Positions 1 to 5,593 of a DNA stretch of 5,987 bases are shown here, piece by piece. A program made the translations under genes and the position numbers. The notes under the pieces were generated by a model. It made no database searches. It had not been told where the DNA came from and worked only from the letters and a program-made list of their open reading frames with translations. Each line of letters begins with the position of its first letter. The stretch's first letter is position 1. Source of the DNA: Burkholderiales bacterium (GTDB taxonomy: Bacteria > Pseudomonadota > Gammaproteobacteria > Burkholderiales > Burkholderiaceae_C); NCBI GenBank assembly GCA_947458895.1, contig CANHBY010000102.1, positions 1-5,987 on the forward strand. Direction: 5' to 3'.

Positions 1-326
1 ACACGCGCAACGGCTTTGAAATCGAGGCCGGCCGCTTCCACGACGCGATGGACTGGGGGCTGTCAAAGTTCAGCGAGTTTCCTCAGGCTGTGCTCGATCA
101 CCGCGAAGAACTCTCGGGCAAGACCATTGTGAGCTATTGCACCGGCGGCATTCGCTGCGAAAAAGCGGCGCTTTTCATGGCCGAGGCCGGGGTGGAGAGG
201 GTGCTGCAGCTTGAGGGGGGCATCCTCAAGTACTTCGAGGAGGTCGGTGGCGAGCATTTTGAGGGCAGCTGTTTTGTCTTTGATGAGCGAAGAGCGCTAG
301 ACCACGACCTGACAGCGCAGTCCTGA
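1..326 (+). CDS. trhO: TrhO-like rhodanese-domain protein (tRNA uridine-34 hydroxylase family), 3' part only
   Basis: The reading frame is open from the left edge (first full codon at 3) to TGA at 324-326, giving the last 107 residues; the N-terminal part lies outside the window. The visible part is a rhodanese domain. It begins [12 protein letters not shown], close to the D-x-RN-x-(Y/F)-E motif of the family, and carries the active-site loop CTGGIRCEK with the probable catalytic Cys at visible residue 46. It then has [11 protein letters not shown] and the family-typical [10 protein letters not shown] near the C-terminus. TrhO (formerly YceA/UPF0176) uses molecular oxygen to make 5-hydroxyuridine at position 34 of certain tRNAs in the cytoplasm. 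The protein ends soon after FVFDER, without the Cys-rich tail of the E. coli enzyme; I believe this is common in betaproteobacteria but cannot check it. A generic thiosulfate sulfurtransferase is the alternative, but CTGGIRCEK plus FVFDER favours TrhO. Confidence 0.85.
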   Translation, partial: TRNGFEIEAGRFHDAMDWGLSKFSEFPQAVLDHREELSGKTIVSYCTGGIRCEKAALFMAEAGVERVLQLEGGILKYFEEVGGEHFEGSCFVFDERRALDHDLTAQS

Positions 327-360
327 CATCAGCAGGGCACTGCCCAGATCGATGTCATAG

Positions 361-397
361 ATCGACGCCCTACATCAACGCCCTACATCGACTGCCC
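361..397. repeat. 13-bp tandem repeat, about 2.8 copies
   Basis: Units are ATCGACGCCCTAC (361-373), ATCAACGCCCTAC (374-386) and a partial, diverged ATCGACTGCCC (387-397). The repeat lies in the non-coding gap between the trhO stop (326) and the BON gene (566). I see no T-tract terminator for trhO and no convincing sigma70 promoter in this gap. Confidence 0.8.
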
Positions 398-552
398 GAC
401 CAGCGCCAGCGAGGCACCGTCATTCCTCACCCCCATTGAGCAGCCGCAATCCCCTCGGGCGCATCGAAGCTGAACATCAGCGCTCGCCTGAGAGGCCTGT
501 TAGCGCAACTTGTGGTGACGCTGCGATCGGGCTGCATCAGGCTCACAACCTC

Positions 553-560
553 AGAAAGGA
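553..560 (+). promoter_or_regulatory. ribosome binding site deciding the BON gene start
   Basis: AGAAAGGA ends 5 nt before the ATG at 566. The same frame is open further upstream, with a GTG at 512 and an ATG at 560. The GTG has no comparable Shine-Dalgarno, and the ATG at 560 overlaps this site. The ATG at 566 also gives a protein starting directly with the first BON domain. Confidence 0.65.
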
Positions 561-565
561 TGCCT

Positions 566-1219
566 ATGAAAACCGATGCACAGTTGCGCAATGATGTGAT
601 GGATGAGCTCGATTGGGAGCCCGCGGTGAAGTCGACCAATGTGGGTGTGGCAGTCAAAGATAGCGTCGTGACCTTGAGTGGTCATTTGGACACTTACGCT
701 GAGAAGTATGCGATTGAGAAGGTCGTTCAGCGTGTGGAAGGGGTCAAGGCCGTGGCGCTGGAACTGGATGTCAAGCTCGCGCCTGATCATCATCGCAGTG
801 ATTCCGAAATTGCATTGGCCATCGAGAACGCACTGGCTTGGCATGTTCTGATCCCCTCTGATCGCCTGCGCGTCACGGTCGAGAAAGGCTGGGTCACGCT
901 GACGGGTGATCTGGACTGGGCTTATCAGCGCAATGATGCAGAGCAGGCCGTGCGGCCCCTGACCGGCGTGGTGGGCGTGACCAACCGCATCAACCTCAAG
1001 GCCAAGACGTCGCCCACGAACATTGCCAACCGCATTCGAGATGCGCTGGCCCGCCACGCCGAGCACAGCGCGAAACACATCGAAGTGATGGTCAGTGGCA
1101 ATGCCGTGACGCTGCAAGGCAAGGTGAGTTCCTGGGCTGAACGGCAAGCCGCACAAGGGGCGGCTTGGTCTGCGCCAGGGATCACAGATGTCACCAACAA
1201 GATTGAGGTCACGGGCTGA
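566..1219 (+). CDS. triple BON-domain protein (OsmY-like, no signal peptide)
   Basis: The 217-residue protein is built of three BON repeats at roughly residues 4-70, 77-146 and 150-216. Each has the alpha-beta pattern with a V-T-L-x-G core: VVTLSGHLD, WVTLTGDLD and AVTLQGKVS. Each repeat ends in a G(V/I)xxVxNxI-like strand, such as GVVGVTNRINL and GITDVTNKIEV. BON domains are thought to bind phospholipid or other envelope surfaces; OsmY is the best-known osmotic and stationary-phase member and is periplasmic with two domains. This protein starts MKTDAQLRNDV with no hydrophobic leader, so it is predicted cytoplasmic unless exported another way. It lies 88 bp upstream of hsp20 on the same strand, so co-transcription is possible. 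The family call is firm; the cellular role is unknown. Confidence 0.9.
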   Translation: MKTDAQLRNDVMDELDWEPAVKSTNVGVAVKDSVVTLSGHLDTYAEKYAIEKVVQRVEGVKAVALELDVKLAPDHHRSDSEIALAIENALAWHVLIPSDRLRVTVEKGWVTLTGDLDWAYQRNDAEQAVRPLTGVVGVTNRINLKAKTSPTNIANRIRDALARHAEHSAKHIEVMVSGNAVTLQGKVSSWAERQAAQGAAWSAPGITDVTNKIEVTG

Positions 1220-1252
1220 TTCGCCTGCCTCACTGGCCGTTGAGCCGGCATA

Positions 1253-1282
1253 ACGTTGTTTGACGTTGATTGACGTTGTTAT
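1253..1282. repeat. three tandem 10-bp repeats upstream of hsp20
   Basis: The units ACGTTGTTTG (1253-1262), ACGTTGATTG (1263-1272) and ACGTTGTTAT (1273-1282) follow head to tail, one helical turn apart. They end 12 bp before the hsp20 Shine-Dalgarno. TTGACG occurs twice at the unit junctions (1260-1265, 1270-1275) and resembles a -35 hexamer, but no good -10 follows at normal spacing. I also see no clear sigma32 box (CTTGAAA / CCCCAT) or CIRCE element here. It could be an operator or simple slippage; only the repeat itself is certain. Confidence 0.8.
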
Positions 1283-1307
1283 TCACACCCTCTTAAGGAG
1301 AAACAAA

Positions 1308-1733
1308 ATGAATGAATTGCGCGCATTGGATCCTTTGTCTATCAGCTCCTTCGAAGATGCCTTCCGCGGCTTTCTTCGCCCTTGGCAAGTCGAAAGCCCA
1401 GTGACGGCTCCAAGCATTCGGGTGGATGTCAGCGAGACCGACAACAACTATGTCATCAAGGCCGAAATTCCTGGCGTTCGCAAGGAAGATATCGACATTC
1501 AAATCGATAACAACCTGGTCACCCTTCGTGCGGAATCGAAGACTGAAAAAGAAGAACGCGCAGAAGGCCGATTCATTCGCCGTGAGCGCCACCAAGGCTA
1601 CACCGCTCGAACCTTCTCTCTGTCGGCCAGCATTGATGAAGCGAAGGCCAGTGCCAAATATGAAAACGGCATTTTGGAGCTAACCCTTCCCAAGCGTGTC
1701 GGCTCATCGGCCAAGCGACTGGCCGTTCGTTGA
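1308..1733 (+). CDS. Hsp20/alpha-crystallin family small heat-shock protein
   Basis: This 141-residue protein is an ATP-independent holdase that binds unfolding proteins and passes them to DnaK and ClpB; members form cytoplasmic oligomers. Residues 1-35 are the short N-terminal arm (SSFEDAFRGFLRPW). The alpha-crystallin domain covers about 36-130, with IRVDVSETDNNYVIKAEIPG, then VRKEDIDIQIDNNLVTL, the charged loop KTEKEERAEGRFIRRER, and the diagnostic A-x-x-x-NGIL-x-L-x-LPK near 116-129. The C-terminal tail KRLAVR contains L-A-V, a form of the I/L-x-I/V motif that docks neighbouring dimers. The ATG at 1308 has AAGGAG at 1295-1300, seven nt upstream; the frame is open to 1260 but nothing supports an earlier start. 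Length and motifs are normal for class A bacterial Hsp20. Confidence 0.95.
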   Translation: MNELRALDPLSISSFEDAFRGFLRPWQVESPVTAPSIRVDVSETDNNYVIKAEIPGVRKEDIDIQIDNNLVTLRAESKTEKEERAEGRFIRRERHQGYTARTFSLSASIDEAKASAKYENGILELTLPKRVGSSAKRLAVR

Positions 1734-1741
1734 TCAAGAGA

Positions 1742-1779
1742 GCCTGATGCTGCTGCGGCCATTGCGCGCCGCATCAGGC
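1742..1779. terminator. inverted repeat between convergent genes, probable terminator
   Basis: GCCTGATGC (1742-1750) and GCATCAGGC (1771-1779) are a perfect 9-bp inverted repeat with a 20-nt GC-rich loop. It fills the 40-bp gap between the convergent hsp20 stop (1733) and the ATPase stop (1774-1776), and that stop codon lies inside one arm. On the minus strand the stem is followed by TCTCTT, a weak U-rich tail; on the plus strand no T-run follows. It is therefore more convincing for the exporter operon than for hsp20. The loop is long for an intrinsic terminator. Confidence 0.5.
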
Positions 1780-2511
1780 CGAAGGCTCCCTCGGCGCCGT
1801 GCTTTGGCCGTCCACGATGCGGCCGTCGATGACCTGAATAATTTTGTCGCAGCGTGCTGCCAGTGCGGCGTTGTGGGTCACAAAAAGCACGGTAGTGCCT
1901 TGCTCTTTGTTGCACCGGCGTAAAAGGTCAAATACCTCATCAGCGCTCTTTGAGTCGAGGTTGCCCGTAGGCTCATCGGCCAACAACAACGCGGGCGCCA
2001 TCGCCAGCGCGCGCGCGAGCGCCACCCGCTGCTGCTGTCCTCCGCTGAGGTTGCCTGCCAGGTTATCGCGCCACTTCGTGAGGCCCACACTCTCAAGGAG
2101 TTCGGCCGCACGCTCACGCATGGTGTCATCAGGAAATCCGGCCGCCCCCAAGATGGGCATCATCACGTTCTCAAGCGCCGTGAAGGCTGTAATCAAGTGG
2201 TGATACTGAAATACAAAGCCGATGGTGTGACCGCGCAGATGCGTGAGAGCACGGTCATCCATGCCGATGGTCTCCTGGCCATTGATCTGCAGCTGACCTG
2301 AGGTTGGGCGATCCAGCAACCCAACGATGTTGAGCAGCGTGCTCTTTCCAGAGCCTGAGGGGCCCATGACAGCGCAAAAGTCTCCCTTGTGAAGCAACAG
2401 GTTGATGCCGTGCAGAACCTCGACCTCATTCAGCTTACCCACGTTATAGGCGCTGCGAACATCGCGCAGCTCAACAACAGGGGTTGAGTCGTTTGGCAAC
2501 ACCTCAGCCAC
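1774..2511 (-). CDS. LolD/MacB-type ABC transporter ATP-binding protein
   Basis: This 245-residue nucleotide-binding subunit powers the permease encoded just upstream, on the cytoplasmic face of the inner membrane. All ABC motifs are intact: Walker [10 protein letters not shown] (50-58), Q-loop FQYHHL (Gln102), signature LSGGQ (155-159), Walker B LLLADE (175-180) followed by the D-loop NLD, and the switch His213 in [20 protein letters not shown] resembles the LolD/MacB group, which drives mechanotransmission-type (type VII) exporters. The start used is GTG at 2511, giving MAEVLPND; an in-frame GTG at 2502 is the only close alternative. The gene overlaps the permease stop by 8 bp and has no strong Shine-Dalgarno, which suggests translational coupling. 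It is the last gene of the operon. The substrate cannot be inferred. Confidence 0.93.
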   Translation of the reverse strand: MAEVLPNDSTPVVELRDVRSAYNVGKLNEVEVLHGINLLLHKGDFCAVMGPSGSGKSTLLNIVGLLDRPTSGQLQINGQETIGMDDRALTHLRGHTIGFVFQYHHLITAFTALENVMMPILGAAGFPDDTMRERAAELLESVGLTKWRDNLAGNLSGGQQQRVALARALAMAPALLLADEPTGNLDSKSADEVFDLLRRCNKEQGTTVLFVTHNAALAARCDKIIQVIDGRIVDGQSTAPREPSA

Positions 2512-3769
2512 GGATCGCCGCCACCGGGTTCAAACGTGCAGCGCGCCGAGCCGGCGCGAAGGCGGCCACCAAGCCTGTCAAGGTGGCCAGCACCAAAGCT
2601 GCCGCGAACAGCTTGGGGTCAAACGACAAGGGAATCAGGGGGGTGCCATCCGGGTTGCGCGTCATGTCCAGCCAAAGTGCCAAGGCACCCGCTCCGATCA
2701 AACAGCCCACCACCGAGCCAAACAGGCCAAGCAAGCCCCCCTGAAGCAAGAACAAACGCAAGATCTGACCCTGCGAAATTCCCATAGCCCGCAAAATGCC
2801 AATCTCACGAGACTTCTGCACCACCGACACCACCAGAACGCTGGCAATCCCAAAGGCTACCGACAAACCCACAAAGAAGCGAATGGCCGTGTTGGCGGTG
2901 GTTTGCGCGCTGATCGCGGTAAAAAACTGCGCGCTGGTTTTGATCCAACTGTCTGCCTCCACCCCGGTCGCTGCCGTGATGCGCTGGGCAATGATCTGCG
3001 CGGCATACACATCACGAACCGTGACCTCCAGGCTGGTCACGCCACCTGGCAAACCCAACAGACTTTGAGCGGTGTGCAAGGCAATAAAGGTGTTGCGTTG
3101 ATTGGCAAACTTGTTGCCCAGATCAAAGATGCCCGCAATTGACAGAGCACTGACCGCCCCACTGGCCGCCGTGACGCGAAGCTTGTCACCCACCTCCACA
3201 CCGAGGTCACTGGCGAGGTCGGTGCCGATCAAGATGTCGGTGCCGGTCAAGCGCACGGTACCGCGCACGATTTTGCTGTTGAGGTCCACGATGCGGTAAT
3301 ACATCTCTGGCTCAATGCCGGCCACCGAAATAGCCCGGCTGGCGCTTCCCCTAACGGCCAAGGCGGAGCCCGCAGCCACCGGGGTCACGACCAACACCCC
3401 TGGAATGGAGCGAATTTGCTGGGCCACAGCCTGCCATTGATCAATCGACTTGAGCCGCTGCAAGGGCGGCTGAACCAATTCGGCCATCAACTCGCCTGCC
3501 GCAGACGCTGGCGGGCCGATGCGCAGTGGGCGTGTCACATCGCGCGGCGGCAGCAGCTGAATGTGCGCCTGTGCCGAGAGCACCCTGCGAATGAAGTTGG
3601 CCTGCATGCCGCTCAGCAAGGCCGACATGAACACAATCACCCCCACCCCGATCGCAACCCCGGCAATGATGAAGATGGTTTGCAAGCGACCCTCGCGCAG
3701 AAAGCGAATCGCCACAATCCATTCAAATGGCAACCAGGGTATGAACACGAGCGTTGGCTGTGAAGTCAA
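2504..3769 (-). CDS. FtsX/MacB-family ABC exporter permease
   Basis: The 421-residue membrane subunit has type VII (MacB/LolC/FtsX) architecture. TM1 lies at about 31-53, a large periplasmic domain at about 54-295, and TM2-TM4 at about 296-317, 338-367 and 386-406. Family landmarks are [14 protein letters not shown] before TM1, the cytoplasmic coupling segment [19 protein letters not shown] after TM2, and the ending [16 protein letters not shown]. Unlike MacB it carries no fused ATPase, which is encoded by the next gene. The open frame begins with TTG at 3769, 3 bp after the adaptor stop, without a visible Shine-Dalgarno. GTG at 3748 or TTG at 3733 (giving LPFEWIVA, closer to where I would expect homologues to start) are also possible, so the first dozen residues are uncertain. 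The likely partners are the adaptor upstream, the ATPase downstream and perhaps an unlinked TolC-like channel. Confidence 0.92.
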   Translation of the reverse strand: MTSQPTLVFIPWLPFEWIVAIRFLREGRLQTIFIIAGVAIGVGVIVFMSALLSGMQANFIRRVLSAQAHIQLLPPRDVTRPLRIGPPASAAGELMAELVQPPLQRLKSIDQWQAVAQQIRSIPGVLVVTPVAAGSALAVRGSASRAISVAGIEPEMYYRIVDLNSKIVRGTVRLTGTDILIGTDLASDLGVEVGDKLRVTAASGAVSALSIAGIFDLGNKFANQRNTFIALHTAQSLLGLPGGVTSLEVTVRDVYAAQIIAQRITAATGVEADSWIKTSAQFFTAISAQTTANTAIRFFVGLSVAFGIASVLVVSVVQKSREIGILRAMGISQGQILRLFLLQGGLLGLFGSVVGCLIGAGALALWLDMTRNPDGTPLIPLSFDPKLFAAALVLATLTGLVAAFAPARRAARLNPVAAIRG

Positions 3770-3772
3770 AGC

Positions 3773-5002
3773 TCAAGGGGGCGACGCCTGAACCACGGCG
3801 CGCAGCCTGCCACCGGGGGCCAAGCCGGATGCAGTGGGAATCACCCGGTCATCAACCTGAAGCCCCTCCAAAACCTCGCTATAACCCGCATGGCGAAGAC
3901 CCAGCCGAATGGGCCGTCGAATGGCGCGACCGCCTTGGGCAACCAGCACCCAAGGGGCCTGCGAATCGGCATCGTGAACCACTTCACTGGACACCACCAC
4001 GGCATGCGGCCGCCGAGCCACTTTAATGTCTACCGAGACTGTCATGTCCTGCTTCAAATAGGCCGGGGGCGAGGGCACATCGAGCTTGACCTCAAGGGCC
4101 CCTGTCTGCGGATTCACACCAGGATTGATGAAGACCAGGACCGCCTCGAAACGCTGCTGGGGGTAGGCGTCAGCCGAAGCCAAGGCTTGTTGGCCTAGCG
4201 CCAGAAGGCGGAGGTTTTTCTCGTCGATTTGAACCACCAACTGCGTCATGCCTGAAGGCGACAAGCCCATCAAGACCTTGCCAGGCTGAACCACACTGCC
4301 CACTTCGACATCATGGGCAATCAGGGTGCCATCGGCCACCGCACGGATGACGGTATAGGCCGCTCGGGCCCGCGCCACACTGGCCGCTGCTCTTGCCTGC
4401 GAAACGACGGCTTGAGCCAGCAGATCATCAGCGCCGCCCCGCTGCAAGGCATGCCATTGGGTTTGCGCCGACTGAAGCTGCGCATCAGCGATGTCATGGA
4501 CCTTGCGGGCTTCATCCAGCGCGGCTTCACCGATGAAGCCCTTTCGAGCCAGCTCTTGGCTTCGTCGCCACTGGGCTTCTGTGTTTTGGTAGCTCACCTG
4601 GGCTTGTCGCAGGGCCTGGGCTGCCAAGGGTTGCTGCACCTCTCGAAGTTGTCGAATGCGAATCTGTCCCTGCTCAACGGCCAGATCAGCCTGCTGAATC
4701 GCCGCACGGAATTCATCCGACTGAAGCTCGATCAACATGTCGCCAGCCTTCACCGACTGCCCCTCCCGCACTGGCACGGCCACCACCGTTCCCGTGATCT
4801 GAGACCCTACATCCACGCGATGTGGCGCCATAACCCGACCACTGGCCACCACGGTTTGAACGAAGTCCCGCTGCGCCACCTCGGCTACCAAAACCACAGG
4901 GCCGCGCCACCATCTGACAGCGCCCCAGACCATTAGCAAAGCCAACACACCCAGCGTCAAAAACTGCCATCGATGACGATGGAAAAAACCTTCTTCGGCC
5001 AT
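3773..5002 (-). CDS. HlyD/MacA-type periplasmic adaptor subunit of ABC exporter
   Basis: This 409-residue membrane fusion protein would bridge the inner-membrane permease to an outer-membrane channel. A short cytoplasmic tail (MAEEGFFHRHR) precedes one TM helix at about 13-31. Next come the first lipoyl half-motif (60-98, VGSQITGTVVAVPVREGQSV), an alpha-helical coiled-coil hairpin (about 98-215, Gln/Ala-rich) and the second lipoyl half (217-250, VEVGSVVQPGKVLMGL). A beta-barrel (about 252-330) and a membrane-proximal domain to the C-terminus follow. The ATG at 5002 is chosen because it places the TM helix near the N-terminus and has AAGAGGG (5018-5012) nine nt upstream. The same frame stays open a further 105 codons upstream to 5317, including ATGs at 5224 and 5182; that stretch spans a terminator-like hairpin and has no adaptor homology I recognise, so I exclude it. 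No outer-membrane factor is encoded nearby. Confidence 0.9.
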   Translation of the reverse strand: MAEEGFFHRHRWQFLTLGVLALLMVWGAVRWWRGPVVLVAEVAQRDFVQTVVASGRVMAPHRVDVGSQITGTVVAVPVREGQSVKAGDMLIELQSDEFRAAIQQADLAVEQGQIRIRQLREVQQPLAAQALRQAQVSYQNTEAQWRRSQELARKGFIGEAALDEARKVHDIADAQLQSAQTQWHALQRGGADDLLAQAVVSQARAAASVARARAAYTVIRAVADGTLIAHDVEVGSVVQPGKVLMGLSPSGMTQLVVQIDEKNLRLLALGQQALASADAYPQQRFEAVLVFINPGVNPQTGALEVKLDVPSPPAYLKQDMTVSVDIKVARRPHAVVVSSEVVHDADSQAPWVLVAQGGRAIRRPIRLGLRHAGYSEVLEGLQVDDRVIPTASGLAPGGRLRAVVQASPP

Positions 5003-5133
5003 GCCTGAGGGCCCTCTTAGCAAACTCTGTCGACCCAGATGGATGTGGGTGCTGTCACGACAATGTTCCTCAACGGCGAGCAAGCAGACCCGGAACAGCC
5101 CATTCAAGACGGCCACAACCGCCAATGAATGAA

Positions 5134-5162
5134 GGCCCGCCAATCCATCCGGATGGCGGGCC
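5134..5162 (-). terminator. strong GC hairpin with T-rich tail, terminator or attenuator
   Basis: Read on the minus strand, GGCCCGCC (5162-5155) pairs perfectly with GGCGGGCC (5141-5134). An inner ATCC/GGAT helix (5151-5154 with 5143-5146) lies across a single bulged A and closes a four-base loop. The stem is followed on the minus strand by TTCATTCATT, a T-rich though interrupted tail; on the plus strand no T-run follows. It lies 132 bp upstream of the adaptor ATG. It could end a transcript coming from DUF883 or from the small ORFs, or act as an attenuator in the exporter leader. A REP-like repeat is the alternative, as only one copy is visible. Confidence 0.6.
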
Positions 5163-5220
5163 CGGTAAAGGCCCCTAGCCATCTCCGAGGACATGACCAG
5201 TCTGAGAATGCCTTTATCCA

Positions 5221-5241
5221 TCATGGTGTCAGGAACACCAT
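5221..5241 (-). CDS. possible leader mini-ORF, six residues (MVFLTP)
   Basis: ATG GTG TTC CTG ACA CCA TGA follows GGGAGG (5251-5246) at a 4-nt spacing, the strongest Shine-Dalgarno in the region. Its TGA overlaps an ATG at 5224-5222 in the classic ATGA arrangement, and that second frame runs uninterrupted into the adaptor gene. The whole mini-ORF lies on an inverted repeat. No amino-acid run typical of biosynthetic attenuators is present. It could be a translated leader controlling what follows; short ORFs like this also arise by chance. Confidence 0.3.
   Translation of the reverse strand: MVFLTP
5223..5241. repeat. 7-bp inverted repeat covering the mini-ORF start
   Basis: ATGGTGT (5223-5229) and ACACCAT (5235-5241) are a perfect inverted repeat with a 5-nt loop. 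In a minus-strand transcript the hairpin would hold the mini-ORF start codon in one arm and the overlapping downstream ATG at the foot of the other. It could equally be a protein-binding dyad in DNA. Confidence 0.6.
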
Positions 5242-5246
5242 AAAAC

Positions 5247-5262
5247 CTCCCATTAAAGGGAG
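5247..5262 (-). promoter_or_regulatory. possible Shine-Dalgarno-sequestering hairpin
   Basis: On the minus strand CTCCC (5262-5258) can pair with GGGAG (5251-5247) across a 6-nt TTTAAT loop. The GGGAG arm is the core of the Shine-Dalgarno of the mini-ORF. If formed in the mRNA the stem would block ribosome loading. With only five base pairs this is suggestive. Confidence 0.35.
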
Positions 5263-5286
5263 CTCTCACCTCATCCGTAAGTTTCA

Positions 5287-5355
5287 GCGTTTGCTTACTT
5301 CCGGCGGACAACCTCAATGTACAAAAGCCAGCTCAGTTCTTAATTGAGCAAACGC
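5287..5355. repeat. 9-bp perfect inverted repeat, alternative to a smaller dyad
   Basis: GCGTTTGCT (5287-5295) and AGCAAACGC (5347-5355) are perfect inverted repeats 51 nt apart. A second, smaller dyad, GCTCA (5331-5335) with TGAGC (5345-5349), shares bases 5347-5349, so in RNA the two pairings would exclude each other. They lie upstream of the mini-ORF on the minus strand. A 9-bp match over this distance can occur by chance in a region this size. Confidence 0.5.
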
Positions 5356-5474
5356 ACAGAAAAGTGTGTTTTCAACAGCTTGATGTACTGGGGCACATCA
5401 GACACCCACCGTAAGCACTGAGTGTGAGCCACCACCTCGCCACACCCAAACCTCTTGCCGAAAGGCCACCCCAT
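5340..5474 (-). CDS. small candidate ORF, 44 residues, unknown
   Basis: It starts at the ATG at 5474, whose A is the last base of the TGA of the preceding 39-residue ORF (TGATG overlap), and ends at TAA 5340-5342. The product begins MGWPFGKRFGCGEV and ends in the basic, mixed stretch YIKLLKTHFSVRLLN. I recognise no family. There is no Shine-Dalgarno of its own, so translation would depend on coupling. It may simply be chance open frame. Confidence 0.15.
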   Translation of the reverse strand: MGWPFGKRFGCGEVVAHTQCLRWVSDVPQYIKLLKTHFSVRLLN

Positions 5475-5593
5475 CAATCGACCCACTGCACGACCCCAGC
5501 AAGGTGTAACGAGCCGGCCGTGAGCGCAAAGGAATCGATGGGGATCAACGCAACCAGCAAGAAGCCCACGAGGAGCTTCACGTCAATCCCCAT
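5474..5593 (-). CDS. small candidate membrane ORF, 39 residues
   Basis: The ATG at 5593 lies 12 nt after the DUF883 stop and the frame ends at TGA 5474-5476. The product starts MGIDVKLLVGFLLVALIPID, one hydrophobic segment, and continues SFALTAGSLHLAGVVQWVD. The order ALI, a short gap, F, then TAGSLHLAGVV loosely recalls the small DUF1328 (YtjA-like) membrane proteins, which I would expect in stress-gene neighbourhoods; this resemblance is by eye and weak. No clear Shine-Dalgarno is present. It may be a coupled small protein of the DUF883 operon, a decayed remnant or chance. Confidence 0.3.
   Translation of the reverse strand: MGIDVKLLVGFLLVALIPIDSFALTAGSLHLAGVVQWVD
5538..5593. repeat. imperfect 13-bp inverted repeat (11 of 13)
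   Basis: ATGGGGATCAACG (5538-5550) faces CGTCAATCCCCAT (5581-5593) across 30 nt, with two adjacent mismatches. The arms lie inside the 39-residue candidate ORF, one covering its start codon. It sits shortly after the DUF883 stop but has no T-tract, so I do not call it a terminator. Confidence 0.5.

Noticed and set aside
335..345. GGGCACTGCCC palindrome after trhO as terminator
   Set aside because: The arms leave no room for a proper loop and no T-tract follows.
427..657. 76-codon minus-strand open frame covering the BON gene start
   Set aside because: It overlaps the start and Shine-Dalgarno of a well-supported gene, has no ribosome site and no recognisable protein character.
551..1156. 201-codon minus-strand open frame across the BON gene
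   Set aside because: Its sequence is His/Gln/Arg-rich without domain sense, and it is the antisense shadow of a clearly coding BON-domain frame.
1260..1285. promoter for hsp20 built on TTGACG
   Set aside because: The TTGACG hexamers come from the tandem repeat and no acceptable -10 lies at 16-18 nt; no sigma32 consensus either.
4313..4936. 207-codon plus-strand open frame inside the adaptor gene
   Set aside because: It is antisense to the HlyD-family coding sequence, which has clear lipoyl and coiled-coil features; the plus-strand product resembles no family.
5129..5347. 72-codon plus-strand ORF in the leader region
   Set aside because: No ribosome site, Ser/Lys/Gln-rich sequence of low protein character, and it runs across the inverted repeats of the opposite strand.
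5347..5375. sigma70-like promoter on the minus strand (TTGAAA, 17 nt, TTTGCT)
   Set aside because: The -35 is good but the -10 matches only three of six positions; too weak to list as a promoter.
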